64,000 nucleotides of DNA, taken from Pseudomonas sp. GR 6-02 (GTDB lineage: Bacteria > Pseudomonadota > Gammaproteobacteria > Pseudomonadales > Pseudomonadaceae). The notes beneath the pieces were generated by a model. It had not been told where the DNA came from, ran no database searches, and worked only from the letters and a program-made list of their open reading frames with translations. This document shows, one piece after another, positions 34,955 to 43,479 of this stretch; the first letter of the stretch is position 1, and each line of letters opens with the position of its first letter. The DNA is taken from positions 5,589,001 to 5,653,000 of the forward strand of contig NZ_CP011567.1 in NCBI RefSeq assembly GCF_001655615.1. Direction: 5' to 3'. A program made the position numbers and the translations under genes.

Positions 34955-35875
34955 ATGCCCCTGCCCCTGATCTACCACGAAGACTACAGTCCCGAGTTCC
35001 CGGCGGATCACCGCTTCCCCATGGACAAGTTTCGCCTGCTGCGCGATCACCTGGTGGACAGTGGCCTGACCCGCGACGCCGATCTGCTGCGCCCGGACCT
35101 GTGCCCGGCGGATATTCTCGCCCTCGCTCATGACCCTGCGTACATCGAACGCTACATGGGTGGCGAGTTGTCCCGCGAAGACCAGCGGCGCCTCGGCCTG
35201 CCCTGGAGCGAAGCACTGGCCCGGCGCACCGTGCGGGCGGTCGGCGGTTCGCTGCTGGCGGCCGAACAGGCGCTGGAACATGGCTTGGCTTGTCACCTGG
35301 CCGGCGGCACGCACCACGCGCATTACGATCACCCTGCCGGGTTCTGCATCTTCAATGACCTGGCGGTGATCAGCCATTACCTGCTGGAAAGTGGCCGGGT
35401 GAATCGGGTGTTGATCTTCGATTGCGATGTGCATCAGGGCGACGGGACTGCACGAATCCTGCACAACACCCCGGAAGCGGTGACCGTTTCCCTACACTGC
35501 GAAAAGAATTTTCCTGCACGCAAAGCCGAAAGCGACTGGGACATCCCGTTGCCGATGGGCATGGGCGACGCCGATTACCTGAAGGTGGTGGACGATGCGC
35601 TCAACTATTTGCTGCCGCTCTATCAACCGGATCTGGTGCTGTACGACGCCGGTGTCGATGTGCACAAGGACGACGCCCTGGGTTATCTGAAGCTGACCGA
35701 CGAAGGCGTCGCCGCTCGTGATGAAAGCGTGATGCGCCATTGCCTGGGCCGGGATATTCCGGTGGTCGGCGTGATCGGCGGCGGCTACAGCAAGGACCGC
35801 AAGGCCCTGGCGCGCCGTCATGGCATCCTCCATCACAGCGCCCAACGGGTGTGGCAGTCATCAGGTTGTCATTGA
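34955..35875 (+). CDS. Histone-deacetylase-family protein (class II-like)
   Basis: A 306-residue arginase/deacetylase-fold enzyme. The zinc and catalytic motifs are present: the HH pair region GGTHHAHYDHPAGFCIFNDLAV, IFDCDVHQGDGTA, DAGVDVHKDDALGYLKL and VIGGGYSKD, the last with the catalytic tyrosine. Bacterial members deacetylate acetyl-lysine, polyamines or acetoin-like compounds. Which applies here is not decided by the sequence. Its divergent neighbour is an acetyltransferase. Confidence 0.9.
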   Translation: MPLPLIYHEDYSPEFPADHRFPMDKFRLLRDHLVDSGLTRDADLLRPDLCPADILALAHDPAYIERYMGGELSREDQRRLGLPWSEALARRTVRAVGGSLLAAEQALEHGLACHLAGGTHHAHYDHPAGFCIFNDLAVISHYLLESGRVNRVLIFDCDVHQGDGTARILHNTPEAVTVSLHCEKNFPARKAESDWDIPLPMGMGDADYLKVVDDALNYLLPLYQPDLVLYDAGVDVHKDDALGYLKLTDEGVAARDESVMRHCLGRDIPVVGVIGGGYSKDRKALARRHGILHHSAQRVWQSSGCH

Positions 35876-36060
35876 TGTGTGAGTCTTTACCCACAATGCC
35901 TGTGGAACCGCCTGTGGATAACCTGAGTGAAAGGGCCGGCAGCCCATGCGGGGTATAGGTTACAGAGCGGTGGTTGTTTTTTAACCAGCCCTCGAATCCT
36001 CCCACAGGGAGCAGGGCTGGTAGAATGCGCGGCTTATTCCGCCACGCCGCAGCTCTCGCC

Positions 36061-37302
36061 ATGACCCAGCCCTCCACTTCCCTCCCCCCTCACGTCGCCA
36101 TCATCGGCGGCGGCCCCGCCGGCTTGATGGCGGCTGAAGTGTTGAGCCAGGCCGGGATCAAGGTCGATCTGTACGACGGCATGCCTTCAGTGGGGCGAAA
36201 ATTCCTGCTCGCCGGGGTCGGCGGCATGAACATCACCCACTCCGAGGCCTACCCGGCATTTCTCTCACGCTATGCCGAACGGGCGCCGCAGATCGCCCCG
36301 CTGTTACGCTCGTTCGGCGCCGAAGCCTTGTGCCAATGGATTCATGACCTGGGCATCGAAACTTTTGTCGGCAGCTCCGGCCGGGTGTTTCCCACCGACA
36401 TGAAAGCCGCGCCCCTGTTGCGTGCCTGGCTCAAACGCCTGCGCGATGCGGGCGTAGTTATCCACACCCGCCATCGCTGGCTCGGTTGGGATAACAACGG
36501 TGATTTGCTAATCGACAGCCCCGAAGGCGAAAAAACCGTTCACGCGGATGCGAGCCTGCTGGCACTCGGCGGCGGCAGCTGGTCGCGTCTCGGCTCGGAC
36601 GGTGCCTGGATGCTGCCGCTGGAACAGCGCGGTGTAGGGCTGGCGCCATTGCAACCGAGCAATTGCGGCTTCGAGGTGCAGGCCTGGAGCGAATTGATGG
36701 TCAGCAAATTCGCCGGCAGCCCGCTGAAAAACATCGCCATCGGCCTCAATGACGACGTACCGCGACTCGGCGAGTGTGTGATCACTGCCACGGGAATTGA
36801 GGGCAGTTTGATCTACGCCCTGTCGGCAGCGATCCGCGAAGCGATCAATCAACATGGCTCGGCAACCGTTCACCTCGATCTGTTGCCGGGCAAGCCTGTG
36901 GATAAAATCCAGGCGGCGCTGAGCAAACCGCGCGGCTCACGCTCCATGGCCAAACACCTGCACAGTCAGCTTGGGCTAGATGGCGTGAAAGCAGCATTGT
37001 TGCGGGAATTGACACCGGCTGACTGTTTTGCCGATCCGGCCCTGCTGGCCAAAGCAATCAAGGCATTGCCGCTGACGCTGGTGAAAACCCGGCCATTGGA
37101 CGAAGCCATCAGCAGTGCCGGTGGCGTGATGTTCGAGGCGATGGATGAACGTTTGATGCTCAAGCAACTACCCGGCGTGTTCTGCGCAGGGGAAATGCTC
37201 GATTGGGAAGCGCCGACCGGCGGCTATCTACTGACCGCGTGTTTCGCCAGTGGGCGAGCGGCGGGGTTGGGGATGGTGGAGTGGTTGAAGCACCGACACT
37301 GA
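36061..37302 (+). CDS. HI0933-like flavoprotein (TIGR03862 family)
   Basis: A 413-residue NAD(P)/FAD-dependent oxidoreductase of the HI0933/YhiN type. The FAD fold is HVAIIGGGPAGLMAAEVL, with GRKFLLAGVGGMNITHSE close behind, the signature of this family; the C-terminus has VFCAGEMLDWEAPTGGYLLTACFASGRAAG. The ATG at 36061 gives the compact family start, whereas the longer frame adds an unrelated 29 residues. Function of the family is unknown; some members are linked to tRNA or redox metabolism. It converges with rhlE. Confidence 0.9.
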   Translation: MTQPSTSLPPHVAIIGGGPAGLMAAEVLSQAGIKVDLYDGMPSVGRKFLLAGVGGMNITHSEAYPAFLSRYAERAPQIAPLLRSFGAEALCQWIHDLGIETFVGSSGRVFPTDMKAAPLLRAWLKRLRDAGVVIHTRHRWLGWDNNGDLLIDSPEGEKTVHADASLLALGGGSWSRLGSDGAWMLPLEQRGVGLAPLQPSNCGFEVQAWSELMVSKFAGSPLKNIAIGLNDDVPRLGECVITATGIEGSLIYALSAAIREAINQHGSATVHLDLLPGKPVDKIQAALSKPRGSRSMAKHLHSQLGLDGVKAALLRELTPADCFADPALLAKAIKALPLTLVKTRPLDEAISSAGGVMFEAMDERLMLKQLPGVFCAGEMLDWEAPTGGYLLTACFASGRAAGLGMVEWLKHRH

Positions 37303-37329
37303 TCGTTCCCACACTGCGTGGGAACGATC
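37301..37329. terminator. Repeat-type hairpin between TIGR03862 and rhlE genes
   Basis: GATCGTTCCCAC and GTGGGAACGATC form a perfect 12-bp stem with a 5-nt loop, beginning inside the stop codon of the flavoprotein gene. This palindrome recurs across Pseudomonas genomes and probably serves as a shared terminator here. Confidence 0.8.
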
Positions 37330-37338
37330 TTCAGAGGA

Positions 37339-38673
37339 TCAAGGCTTACGCTTACGCGGCCCGGTATTGAACACCGGCACTTTACGCACCGGCTTGATCG
37401 AAGGCTCCGGCGTCGACGCCTCACCGCTCTCGACCCATTTACCCAGGTTGCGCTTGCCGCCACCAGAGGTTTTGGGCTTCTTCGGTTTTTTCGGCTTCTT
37501 GATCACCTGACCGCTGGCATCGGTATCCGGCACGCGGTGTTCAGGTTCGAAGTCCGGCTCCATCTGGCGAGTCAACGTCTGACGGGTCAGCATCTCGATG
37601 GCTGACAGTTGATTCACTTCATCAGCGCAGACCAGCGAAATAGCCTGCCCGGTTGCGCCCGCACGGCCGGTACGACCGATGCGGTGGATGTAGTCTTCTG
37701 CCACGATCGGCAGGTCAAAGTTGACCACCAATGGCAAATCTTCGATATCCAGGCCACGGGCAGCCACGTCGGTGGCCACGAGGATCTGCACTTCGCTGGC
37801 CTTGAAGCGATCCAGCGCCCGCTGGCGAGTTGCCTGGGGTTTGTCGCCGTGGATGCCGTCGGCATTGACGCCCAGGCCCTGGAGTTTTTCCACCAACGCG
37901 TCTACGCCGTTACGGGTCTTGGCGAACACCAGCACCTGCTTCCACTTGCCCTTGCGCATCAAGTGAATGAACAGCTCCGGCTTGCGCTTTTTGTCCACCG
38001 TCACCACCCATTGCTTGACGGTGTTGGCGGCCACGTTACGCGGGCTGACTTCGATGCTCAGCGGGTCGTTGAGCATTTGCCCGGCCAGCATGCGGATCGC
38101 ATCGGAGAAGGTCGCGGAGAACAGCAGCGTCTGACGTCTCGAAGGCAGGGCTTTATAGATATTCCCCAGCTCCTCGGAAAAGCCCAGATCGAGCATGCGA
38201 TCGGCTTCGTCCAGCACCAGGGTTTGCAGCTGGTTGAACTTGAGCGCGTTCTGACGGAACAGGTCGAGCAAACGGCCCGGGGTCGCCACCAACAGGTCGA
38301 CGCCTTTGCGCAGTTTCATCATTTGCGGGTTGATGCTGACGCCGCCGTACACCGCGTAGGTGCTCAACGGCAGGTTCTCGGCATACTGGCGCACGGCTTC
38401 GTGAACCTGTTCGGCCAGTTCGCGGGTCGGCACCAGAATCAGCGCGCGCACGGAGTTGGCGCTGACTTTCGGCCCTTCCATGGCCAGCAATTGCAGCAGC
38501 GGCAAGGCGAAACCGGCGGTTTTGCCGGTGCCGGTCTGGGCCGCGGCCATCAGGTCGCGACCGGCCAGCACCGCCGGAATCGCTTGCGCCTGAACCGGCG
38601 TCGGGGTCTGGTAGCCGAGCGTCTCGAGGGCGCGCAGCAAGGGTTCGATCAGGCCAAGGGTGGCGAAAGTCAT
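37339..38673 (-). CDS. rhlE: DEAD-box ATP-dependent RNA helicase RhlE
   Basis: A 444-residue DEAD-box helicase with Q motif (YQTPTPVQAQAIP), motif I AAQTGTGKT, Ia PTRELAEQ, II VLDEADRML, III FSATF and VI HRIGRTGRAG. The C-terminal tail (about residues 375-444) is basic and rich in lysine-proline, as in pseudomonad RhlE proteins involved in ribosome maturation and mRNA turnover at low temperature. It is transcribed alone. Assignment to RhlE over other DEAD-box proteins rests on the core and tail length. Confidence 0.92.
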   Translation of the reverse strand: MTFATLGLIEPLLRALETLGYQTPTPVQAQAIPAVLAGRDLMAAAQTGTGKTAGFALPLLQLLAMEGPKVSANSVRALILVPTRELAEQVHEAVRQYAENLPLSTYAVYGGVSINPQMMKLRKGVDLLVATPGRLLDLFRQNALKFNQLQTLVLDEADRMLDLGFSEELGNIYKALPSRRQTLLFSATFSDAIRMLAGQMLNDPLSIEVSPRNVAANTVKQWVVTVDKKRKPELFIHLMRKGKWKQVLVFAKTRNGVDALVEKLQGLGVNADGIHGDKPQATRQRALDRFKASEVQILVATDVAARGLDIEDLPLVVNFDLPIVAEDYIHRIGRTGRAGATGQAISLVCADEVNQLSAIEMLTRQTLTRQMEPDFEPEHRVPDTDASGQVIKKPKKPKKPKTSGGGKRNLGKWVESGEASTPEPSIKPVRKVPVFNTGPRKRKP

Positions 38674-38738
38674 GGGAGTACCGTAGGAAAATTCAGCGCG
38701 ATTGTGCGAAACAAGTGTGCAATGGCGCGCAGTTTACC

Positions 38739-39671
38739 CTAATTCGCGCGGGATTCTGTCGGCACCGCTACGGCAGGGGCAGGCCGATCTGTGCCACGGC
38801 GCCACTGTGGCAACCCGATCAACACCACCGCACTGATGATCACCGCCATCGCCAGCGCTTCTTCGATACCGATGGTCTCGCCGACAAACACGATCCCCAG
38901 CAACACCGCCACCGCCGGGTTGACGTAGGCATAGCTGGTGGCCGCTGCCGGCCGCACGTGTTTCAACAGGTACATGTAGGCGTTGAAGGCGATGATCGAA
39001 CCGAAGAGGGTCAGGTACGCCAGCGCCGCCCAACCTTCGATCGGCGGCAGACTTTCCAGACGCTCGCCACTCACCGCGCTGCCGATCAGCAACACCACGC
39101 CACCCACCAGCATCTCCACAGCACTGGCCATCGCGCCCTGAGGCAACGGCAAATGTTTGCTCCACACCGAGCCGAAGGCCCAGGACGCCGCCGCGAACAC
39201 CAGCAACGCCGCGCCCAACGGGCTCGACTGCAGGTTGGAACCGAGGTTGAGCATGGCAATACCGATCAGCCCAAGCACAATCCCGGCCCATTCGAGACGG
39301 GTATTACGCGCGCCCCAGAAATATCCGCACAACAAGGTAAACAGCGGCACCGTCGCCACCGCCAACGCGGCCACGCCAGAGGCCACGCCCGTGTGTTCGG
39401 CGACGCTCACCGCACCGTTACCGCACGTCAGCAGCAAAATCCCGATGATCCCCGCCGCTTTCCACTGTGCCCAGGTCGGCGCCGGCGCCCCGCGCCAGCG
39501 CAGGTACGCGTACATCAACGTCCCGGCGAGCACGAAGCGGATACCGGCGAGCAGCAACGGCGGCCAGTACTGCACGCCAATGCGAATCACCAGGTAGGTC
39601 GACCCCCAAATCACGTACAACGCGAAAAAAGCAGCGATCAGCGGTAAGGAAAAACGGCGTAGACCAGACAT
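38739..39671 (-). CDS. EamA/DMT-family permease (YedA-like)
   Basis: A 310-residue ten-helix drug/metabolite transporter. Helix 1 includes LIAAFFALYVIWGSTYLVIRIG, the WGS signature seen in the first helix of YedA-type exporters; the second EamA domain starts near residue 150. The start is placed at MSGLRRF (39671), which is close to a longer alternative. It is divergent from an Lrp-family regulator, and paired inverted repeats lie between them. EamA exporters of amino acids are often controlled by such regulators, so an amino-acid substrate is plausible but unproven. Confidence 0.87.
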   Translation of the reverse strand: MSGLRRFSLPLIAAFFALYVIWGSTYLVIRIGVQYWPPLLLAGIRFVLAGTLMYAYLRWRGAPAPTWAQWKAAGIIGILLLTCGNGAVSVAEHTGVASGVAALAVATVPLFTLLCGYFWGARNTRLEWAGIVLGLIGIAMLNLGSNLQSSPLGAALLVFAAASWAFGSVWSKHLPLPQGAMASAVEMLVGGVVLLIGSAVSGERLESLPPIEGWAALAYLTLFGSIIAFNAYMYLLKHVRPAAATSYAYVNPAVAVLLGIVFVGETIGIEEALAMAVIISAVVLIGLPQWRRGTDRPAPAVAVPTESRAN

Positions 39672-39746
39672 GGGCAGCTCGATGAACAAGACAAGGAGAG
39701 CCGCTATTCTAGAAAGGCCAACAGCGGAAAATAAGCTACAAAACCT

Positions 39747-39796
39747 GTTTATAGCGCCGGTACACTTTTCAAAACACGGAGTTCGACGCTATAAAC
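39747..39796. promoter_or_regulatory. Paired 10-bp inverted repeat between EamA and Lrp-family genes
   Basis: GTTTATAGCG (39747-39756) and its exact complement CGCTATAAAC (39787-39796) have centres 40 bp apart, about four helical turns. They lie in the 164-bp divergent promoter region. I take them as likely half sites for the adjacent Lrp-family protein, which can wrap DNA as a multimer. Confidence 0.6.
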
Positions 39797-39835
39797 CGTG
39801 CTTTCGAAAGTCAGTCATTTTTCAGGTAGGCCACG

Positions 39836-40282
39836 ATGGACAAATACGACCGCATGCTCCTCAGCGCCCTGTTGGAAAACGGTCGTGCGTCCTACGCCGA
39901 TCTGGCGCGCAAGGTGAACCTGTCCGCTCCGGCGGTGGCCGAACGCGTTGCCAAACTTGAAGCTTGCGGGGTGATCACTGGTTACCAGGCGAAAGTCGAC
40001 CTGTCCAAAATCGGCCTGCCGATCCAGTGCGTCATCGAACTGCGCCTGAACCAGCACGGTAATCAGAAAACCTACGACGAACTGATCAAAATCCCACAGC
40101 TCACCGAATGCCATCGCGTCACCGGCGACCCCTGCGTGATCATGCAAGCGGCGGTGGGCTCGATGCCGGAGCTGGAAGAGTTGATCAACCGGATCGCCAC
40201 GTTCGGGTTCAGCAAGACCTCGATTGTGTTATCGAGCGCCATCGAAAAACGCGTGCCGTTGGGTCAACTGGAGGGGAAATAG
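39836..40282 (+). CDS. Lrp/AsnC-family regulator
   Basis: A 148-residue feast/famine regulator: helix-turn-helix (DKYDRMLLSALLENGRASYADLARKVNLSAPAVAERVAKLE) and a RAM ligand domain (ECHRVTGDPCVIMQAAV). It is divergent from the EamA exporter gene, a common arrangement for regulator and target exporter. Paired inverted repeats lie between the two. It is distinct in sequence from the other Lrp-family protein at 50205. Confidence 0.9.
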   Translation: MDKYDRMLLSALLENGRASYADLARKVNLSAPAVAERVAKLEACGVITGYQAKVDLSKIGLPIQCVIELRLNQHGNQKTYDELIKIPQLTECHRVTGDPCVIMQAAVGSMPELEELINRIATFGFSKTSIVLSSAIEKRVPLGQLEGK

Positions 40283-40297
40283 TGAGGCGACTGACGC

Positions 40298-40388
40298 CTT
40301 CGCGGGCAAGCCTCGCTCCTACGGTTTTTGAGGCGACCCCAATGTCGGGGCGCCCATAAATCCGTAGGAGCGAGGCTTGCCCGCGAAG
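40298..40388. repeat. REP doublet, GTAGGAGCGAGGCTTGCC class
   Basis: Two arms of 27 bp are exact inverted repeats (the outer ends read CTTCGCGGGCAAGC and GCTTGCCCGCGAAG), separated by a 37-bp spacer. It lies between the converging Lrp-family and exonuclease genes. Confidence 0.92.
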
Positions 40389-40413
40389 AGGCCAGTAGAA
40401 ACACTACAAGACC

Positions 40414-41025
40414 TTAAAACCCGCGATACCGCTTCAAATGCTCATTGATCTTCGCCGCCGGCACTTTCTGCAGGCTGCACAGCAGATCATGGGACAACTC
40501 GCGCAACCCGTGCTTTTGCCGCAACTCTTGCGCCAGATGCGCGGTCAGGTTGGCGGCCATTTCCGCATCGGCCATGGCCCGGTGAGCCTTGCCGGTATTG
40601 GGCAGGCTGGCGAAGGTGGTGAGGGTGCCGAGTTTGTGGTTCGGCGCAGCGGGCATCAGGCGGCGGGCGAGTAACAGCGAGCAGGCAAAGTTCTGCAAGC
40701 GTGTACGTTTGATTCGCCCAAGCTCGTAGTCCCAGAACTTCTGGTCGAACGCAGCGTTGTGCGCCAGCAGCGGCGTGATGCCGACGAATTCGTTGACCTC
40801 GTTCATCACCTGCTCGGCCGAGGGTGCGGTGCGCAGCATGGCGTTGCTGATGCCGGTCAGTTGTTCGATGAACGCCGGCACCCGCACGCCGGCATTCATC
40901 AGGCTTTGGTAACGCTCGACGATGCGCCCCTGTTCAAGAATCACCACGGCAATTTCCGTGGCCCGGCAGCTGCTGCTCGGGGAGATCCCGGTGGTTTCAA
41001 AGTCGATGACTGCTATGCGTTCCAA
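40414..41025 (-). CDS. DnaQ-like 3'-5' exonuclease (DEDDh)
   Basis: A 203-residue RNase T/DnaQ-fold nuclease. Motif I is VIDFETTG, motif II HNAAFDQKFWDYE, motif III HRAMADAE with the DEDDh histidine. A C-terminal extension of about 35 residues (LRELSHDLLCSLQKVPAAKINEHLKRY) is like that of small proofreading-type exonucleases of unknown role. It lies 22 bp from the NYN-domain gene on the same strand, so the two probably share an operon. Confidence 0.9.
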   Translation of the reverse strand: MERIAVIDFETTGISPSSSCRATEIAVVILEQGRIVERYQSLMNAGVRVPAFIEQLTGISNAMLRTAPSAEQVMNEVNEFVGITPLLAHNAAFDQKFWDYELGRIKRTRLQNFACSLLLARRLMPAAPNHKLGTLTTFASLPNTGKAHRAMADAEMAANLTAHLAQELRQKHGLRELSHDLLCSLQKVPAAKINEHLKRYRGF

Positions 41026-41047
41026 ACCTGTTTCAACTCCGTAAAAA

Positions 41048-41527
41048 TCAATTCTTGAGCAGCAACGCGCCTTCGATCGGTACGTAACGACTGGCGGCGC
41101 GGATCAGCGAGTTGGCCGTCAGGCCCGGCACGCCGTAGGCCACCGCCTGCACGCCGTGCTTGGCGATGATGCGCTCCAGCAGCATGTCGAAATCGCCGTC
41201 GCCAGAGGCCAACACCACTTCGTCGACATGGTCGGCGGCGTCCATGATGTCGAGGGTGATGCCAACGTCCCAGTCGCCTTTGGCCGAACCGTCGCTGCGC
41301 TGGATGTAGGGCTTGAGCTTCACGACGAAGCCGAGGTTGCGCAGGATCTGCTGGAACTGCTGCTGTTTGCTGTCGCCACGATCGATCGCATAGGCATAGG
41401 CCTCGACGATCTGCCCCTGCTTGCTGACGTCAGCCCACAAAGCGGCGTAGTTGAAGTGGCAACCATAGGCCTGACGCACGGTGTAGTAGAGGTTCTGGAC
41501 ATCGGCGAACACTGCGATTTTTTTCAC
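41048..41527 (-). CDS. NYN-domain (LabA/DUF88) nuclease-like protein
   Basis: This 159-residue protein has the NYN (PIN-like) fold: IAVFADVQNLYYTVRQAYG, DWDVGITLDIMDAA, VVLASGDGDFDMLLERI and a C-terminal YGVPGLTANSLIRAASRYVPI. The four conserved aspartates needed for metal binding are visible. Such proteins are predicted RNA endonucleases. It is the first gene before the DnaQ-like exonuclease; the pair may process RNA or DNA together, which is inference. Confidence 0.9.
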   Translation of the reverse strand: MKKIAVFADVQNLYYTVRQAYGCHFNYAALWADVSKQGQIVEAYAYAIDRGDSKQQQFQQILRNLGFVVKLKPYIQRSDGSAKGDWDVGITLDIMDAADHVDEVVLASGDGDFDMLLERIIAKHGVQAVAYGVPGLTANSLIRAASRYVPIEGALLLKN

Positions 41528-41654
41528 CGTACATCCTCTCTGCGCGTTGGCGCGCGGGGTCGTGGCGCACAGGCGCGCGGGCTGGATCAGGCTCCAGGCC
41601 CGAAAAGTCGCCCAGTATGCCAGCCAGAAGGATTGTTCCGCGAATAATCGGCCG

Positions 41655-41773
41655 TGTGGCGAGGGAGCTTGTCGGAACGCCGCAGCGTCCCGCTAGGGTG
41701 CGAAGCGGCCCCCTTGCTTTGAAACCCAAGGGGCCTGCTACGCAGTCCAGCGGGAGCAAGCTCCCTCGCCACA
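41655..41773. repeat. REP doublet with an atypical left arm
   Basis: The left unit reads TGTGGCGAGGGAGCTTGTCG then GAACGCCGCAGCGTCCCG, the variant form also seen in the right arm at 25814-25958; the right unit is the common class (GCGGGAGCAAGCTCCCTCGC). A third palindrome (CCCCCTTG/CAAGGGG) lies in the spacer. Confidence 0.85.
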
Positions 41774-41779
41774 GATGTG

Positions 41780-42553
41780 TCAGATGAAGGAGTCGTCGTC
41801 ATCGCCACCGAAGAACGATGAACTGTCATCATCGTAATCCGCGTCGGTGAAACCGCCCTGATCGCTGGAGTTGTCAGCCACGCGCTGATCATTGCCCCAA
41901 CCGCTGCTATCGCTCTGATCGTTGACCTTGGCCGGTTCTTCCTTGATGACTTCAACCACTTCCGGCTGCTGATTGTGATGGAACAGGCTGCTGATGCCTT
42001 GCGCCAGCATCACGCCACCGGCCACACCCGCTGCCGTTTTCAATGCACCGCCGAGGAAACCGCTGCCGACAGGCTGTTGCGGTGCGTAATTCTGTTGAGG
42101 CGGCGCTCCGAAACTCTGCTGAGCAGGCGGTGCACCGAAGTTTTGCTGCGGCTGCGAGTTGAACGACGGCCGTCCTGGTTCACGCCAGCCGCCATTCGAG
42201 GGGGCTGCGCTTTGAGTCGGCGCAGGCTGCGGATCACGGGAAGCGCCGCCGAAAATGCTCGACAAAAAGCCGCCGCTTGGCGCCGGCGCCGCTGTCTGCG
42301 CCTTGGCCTGTTGCAGTTCGGCCTGCAATTGCTGCACTTGCTGGGTGAGTTGCTTGTTCTGTTCGTCGAGGCTCTTGATGGCTGCCTCTTGCACCAGAAT
42401 CGCCTGGGTCATGAAATAGCCCGCCGCTGGCTGGCGAGTCAGGTGTTCCTTGATCCGCGTCTCGGCCTGGGCGTCGCGCGGGGCTGAGTCCGTTTCGGCC
42501 TGTTGCAGCCGGGAAAACAGTCCATCGATCAGGGTTTGTTCTTCGCTGTTCAT
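41780..42553 (-). CDS. DUF2076-family protein
   Basis: A 257-residue protein with a helical N-terminal half (MNSEEQTLIDGLFSRLQQAE through a QQVQQLQAELQQAK coiled coil at about residues 80-100). A glutamine/proline-rich linker follows, then a hydrophobic segment (GALKTAAGVAGGVMLAQG) and a very acidic tail ending DDDDSFI. This matches DUF2076. Periplasm- or envelope-related roles are suspected for the family, but none is established. The ATG at 42553 has GAGG upstream. Confidence 0.85.
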   Translation of the reverse strand: MNSEEQTLIDGLFSRLQQAETDSAPRDAQAETRIKEHLTRQPAAGYFMTQAILVQEAAIKSLDEQNKQLTQQVQQLQAELQQAKAQTAAPAPSGGFLSSIFGGASRDPQPAPTQSAAPSNGGWREPGRPSFNSQPQQNFGAPPAQQSFGAPPQQNYAPQQPVGSGFLGGALKTAAGVAGGVMLAQGISSLFHHNQQPEVVEVIKEEPAKVNDQSDSSGWGNDQRVADNSSDQGGFTDADYDDDSSSFFGGDDDDSFI

Positions 42554-42730
42554 GGCGACCTCGTAGATTGCCGGGAATATCAGTGCCCTCACCCACAGTG
42601 GATAAGGTGCTCACCAGTAATGGGGCTGATACAGGATGTTTCAATGACCTTTACCGAACGTTTACGTTTGTGCCCCGAAGGGGTTGATCGGTTAAAGTGA
42701 GGCACTGCTTTCAACCTGCGATACCGACTG

Positions 42731-43405
42731 ATGAATTCGTTCGATGTACTGCGTGACTCTCTGTATTTTTTCAAGCGCAATCTGGGCCAGATCGTGCAGC
42801 TATGCCTGCCGCTGGTGATTGTCGAGGCGCTGCTGCAACAAGTGGTCGACCGCTCCACCGGGCCGGACAGTTTCGCCGGCATCAGTGTAATTGTCGGCTT
42901 GCTGGTGTATCCGCTGTACACCGCCGCGCTGATCCTGTTTCTCGATGCCCGCAGCCGAGGAGAATCGCCGCGTACCCGCGACCTGTTGGCAGCCGCGGCG
43001 ACCCTGTGGCCGCGCTTCGCCGTGCTGACCGCCCTTAATACCCTGCTGATCCTGATCGGCCTGTCGCTGTATTTCCTGCCGGGCATCTGGCTGATGGTGA
43101 CGCTGGCGTTCGGCGAGTACCTGTTGGTGCTGCGCGGCCTGGCACCGCTGGCGGCGATGAAGGAAAGCCTGCGCATGACCCGCGGGCATTTCATACGCAT
43201 TCTGGTGTGCATTCTGTGCGTGATGGGCCCGCTGTGGGTGCTCAAGGGAGCGACGCTGGCGGTTTACCCTGACCCGCAGAACCCGGTGATCTCGCTGCTG
43301 ATCGACAGCGCCCACAGCTTCCTGCAGCTGTTCACCAGCGTGGTGCTGTTCCGTTTGTTCATGCTGATCGCCGATGCACCCGAGAAATCTGATGAGCGGC
43401 TCTGA
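42731..43405 (+). CDS. YciC-family membrane protein (UPF0259-like)
   Basis: A 224-residue integral membrane protein with about five to six hydrophobic helices. The start MNSFDVLRDSLYFFKRNLGQIVQLCLPLVIVE and GIWLMVTLAFGEYLLVLRGLAPLAAMKESLRMTRGHF fit YciC/UPF0259 proteins, which lack a known function. It lies 74 bp before the phosphatase/nuclease gene in the same direction. The C-terminus is polar. Confidence 0.85.
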   Translation: MNSFDVLRDSLYFFKRNLGQIVQLCLPLVIVEALLQQVVDRSTGPDSFAGISVIVGLLVYPLYTAALILFLDARSRGESPRTRDLLAAAATLWPRFAVLTALNTLLILIGLSLYFLPGIWLMVTLAFGEYLLVLRGLAPLAAMKESLRMTRGHFIRILVCILCVMGPLWVLKGATLAVYPDPQNPVISLLIDSAHSFLQLFTSVVLFRLFMLIADAPEKSDERL

Positions 43406-43479
43406 CCGCTCTACCCTTGGGCTTTGGCGCTGCTCTCGGTTATGCTCGGGGTCAATCTTGTAACGCGATAAGCCGAGCT

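Noticed and set aside
35974..36060. N-terminal 29-codon extension of the HI0933-like flavoprotein
   Set aside because: The extra residues lie before the FAD fold, are not family-like, and the ATG at 36061 gives the compact start.
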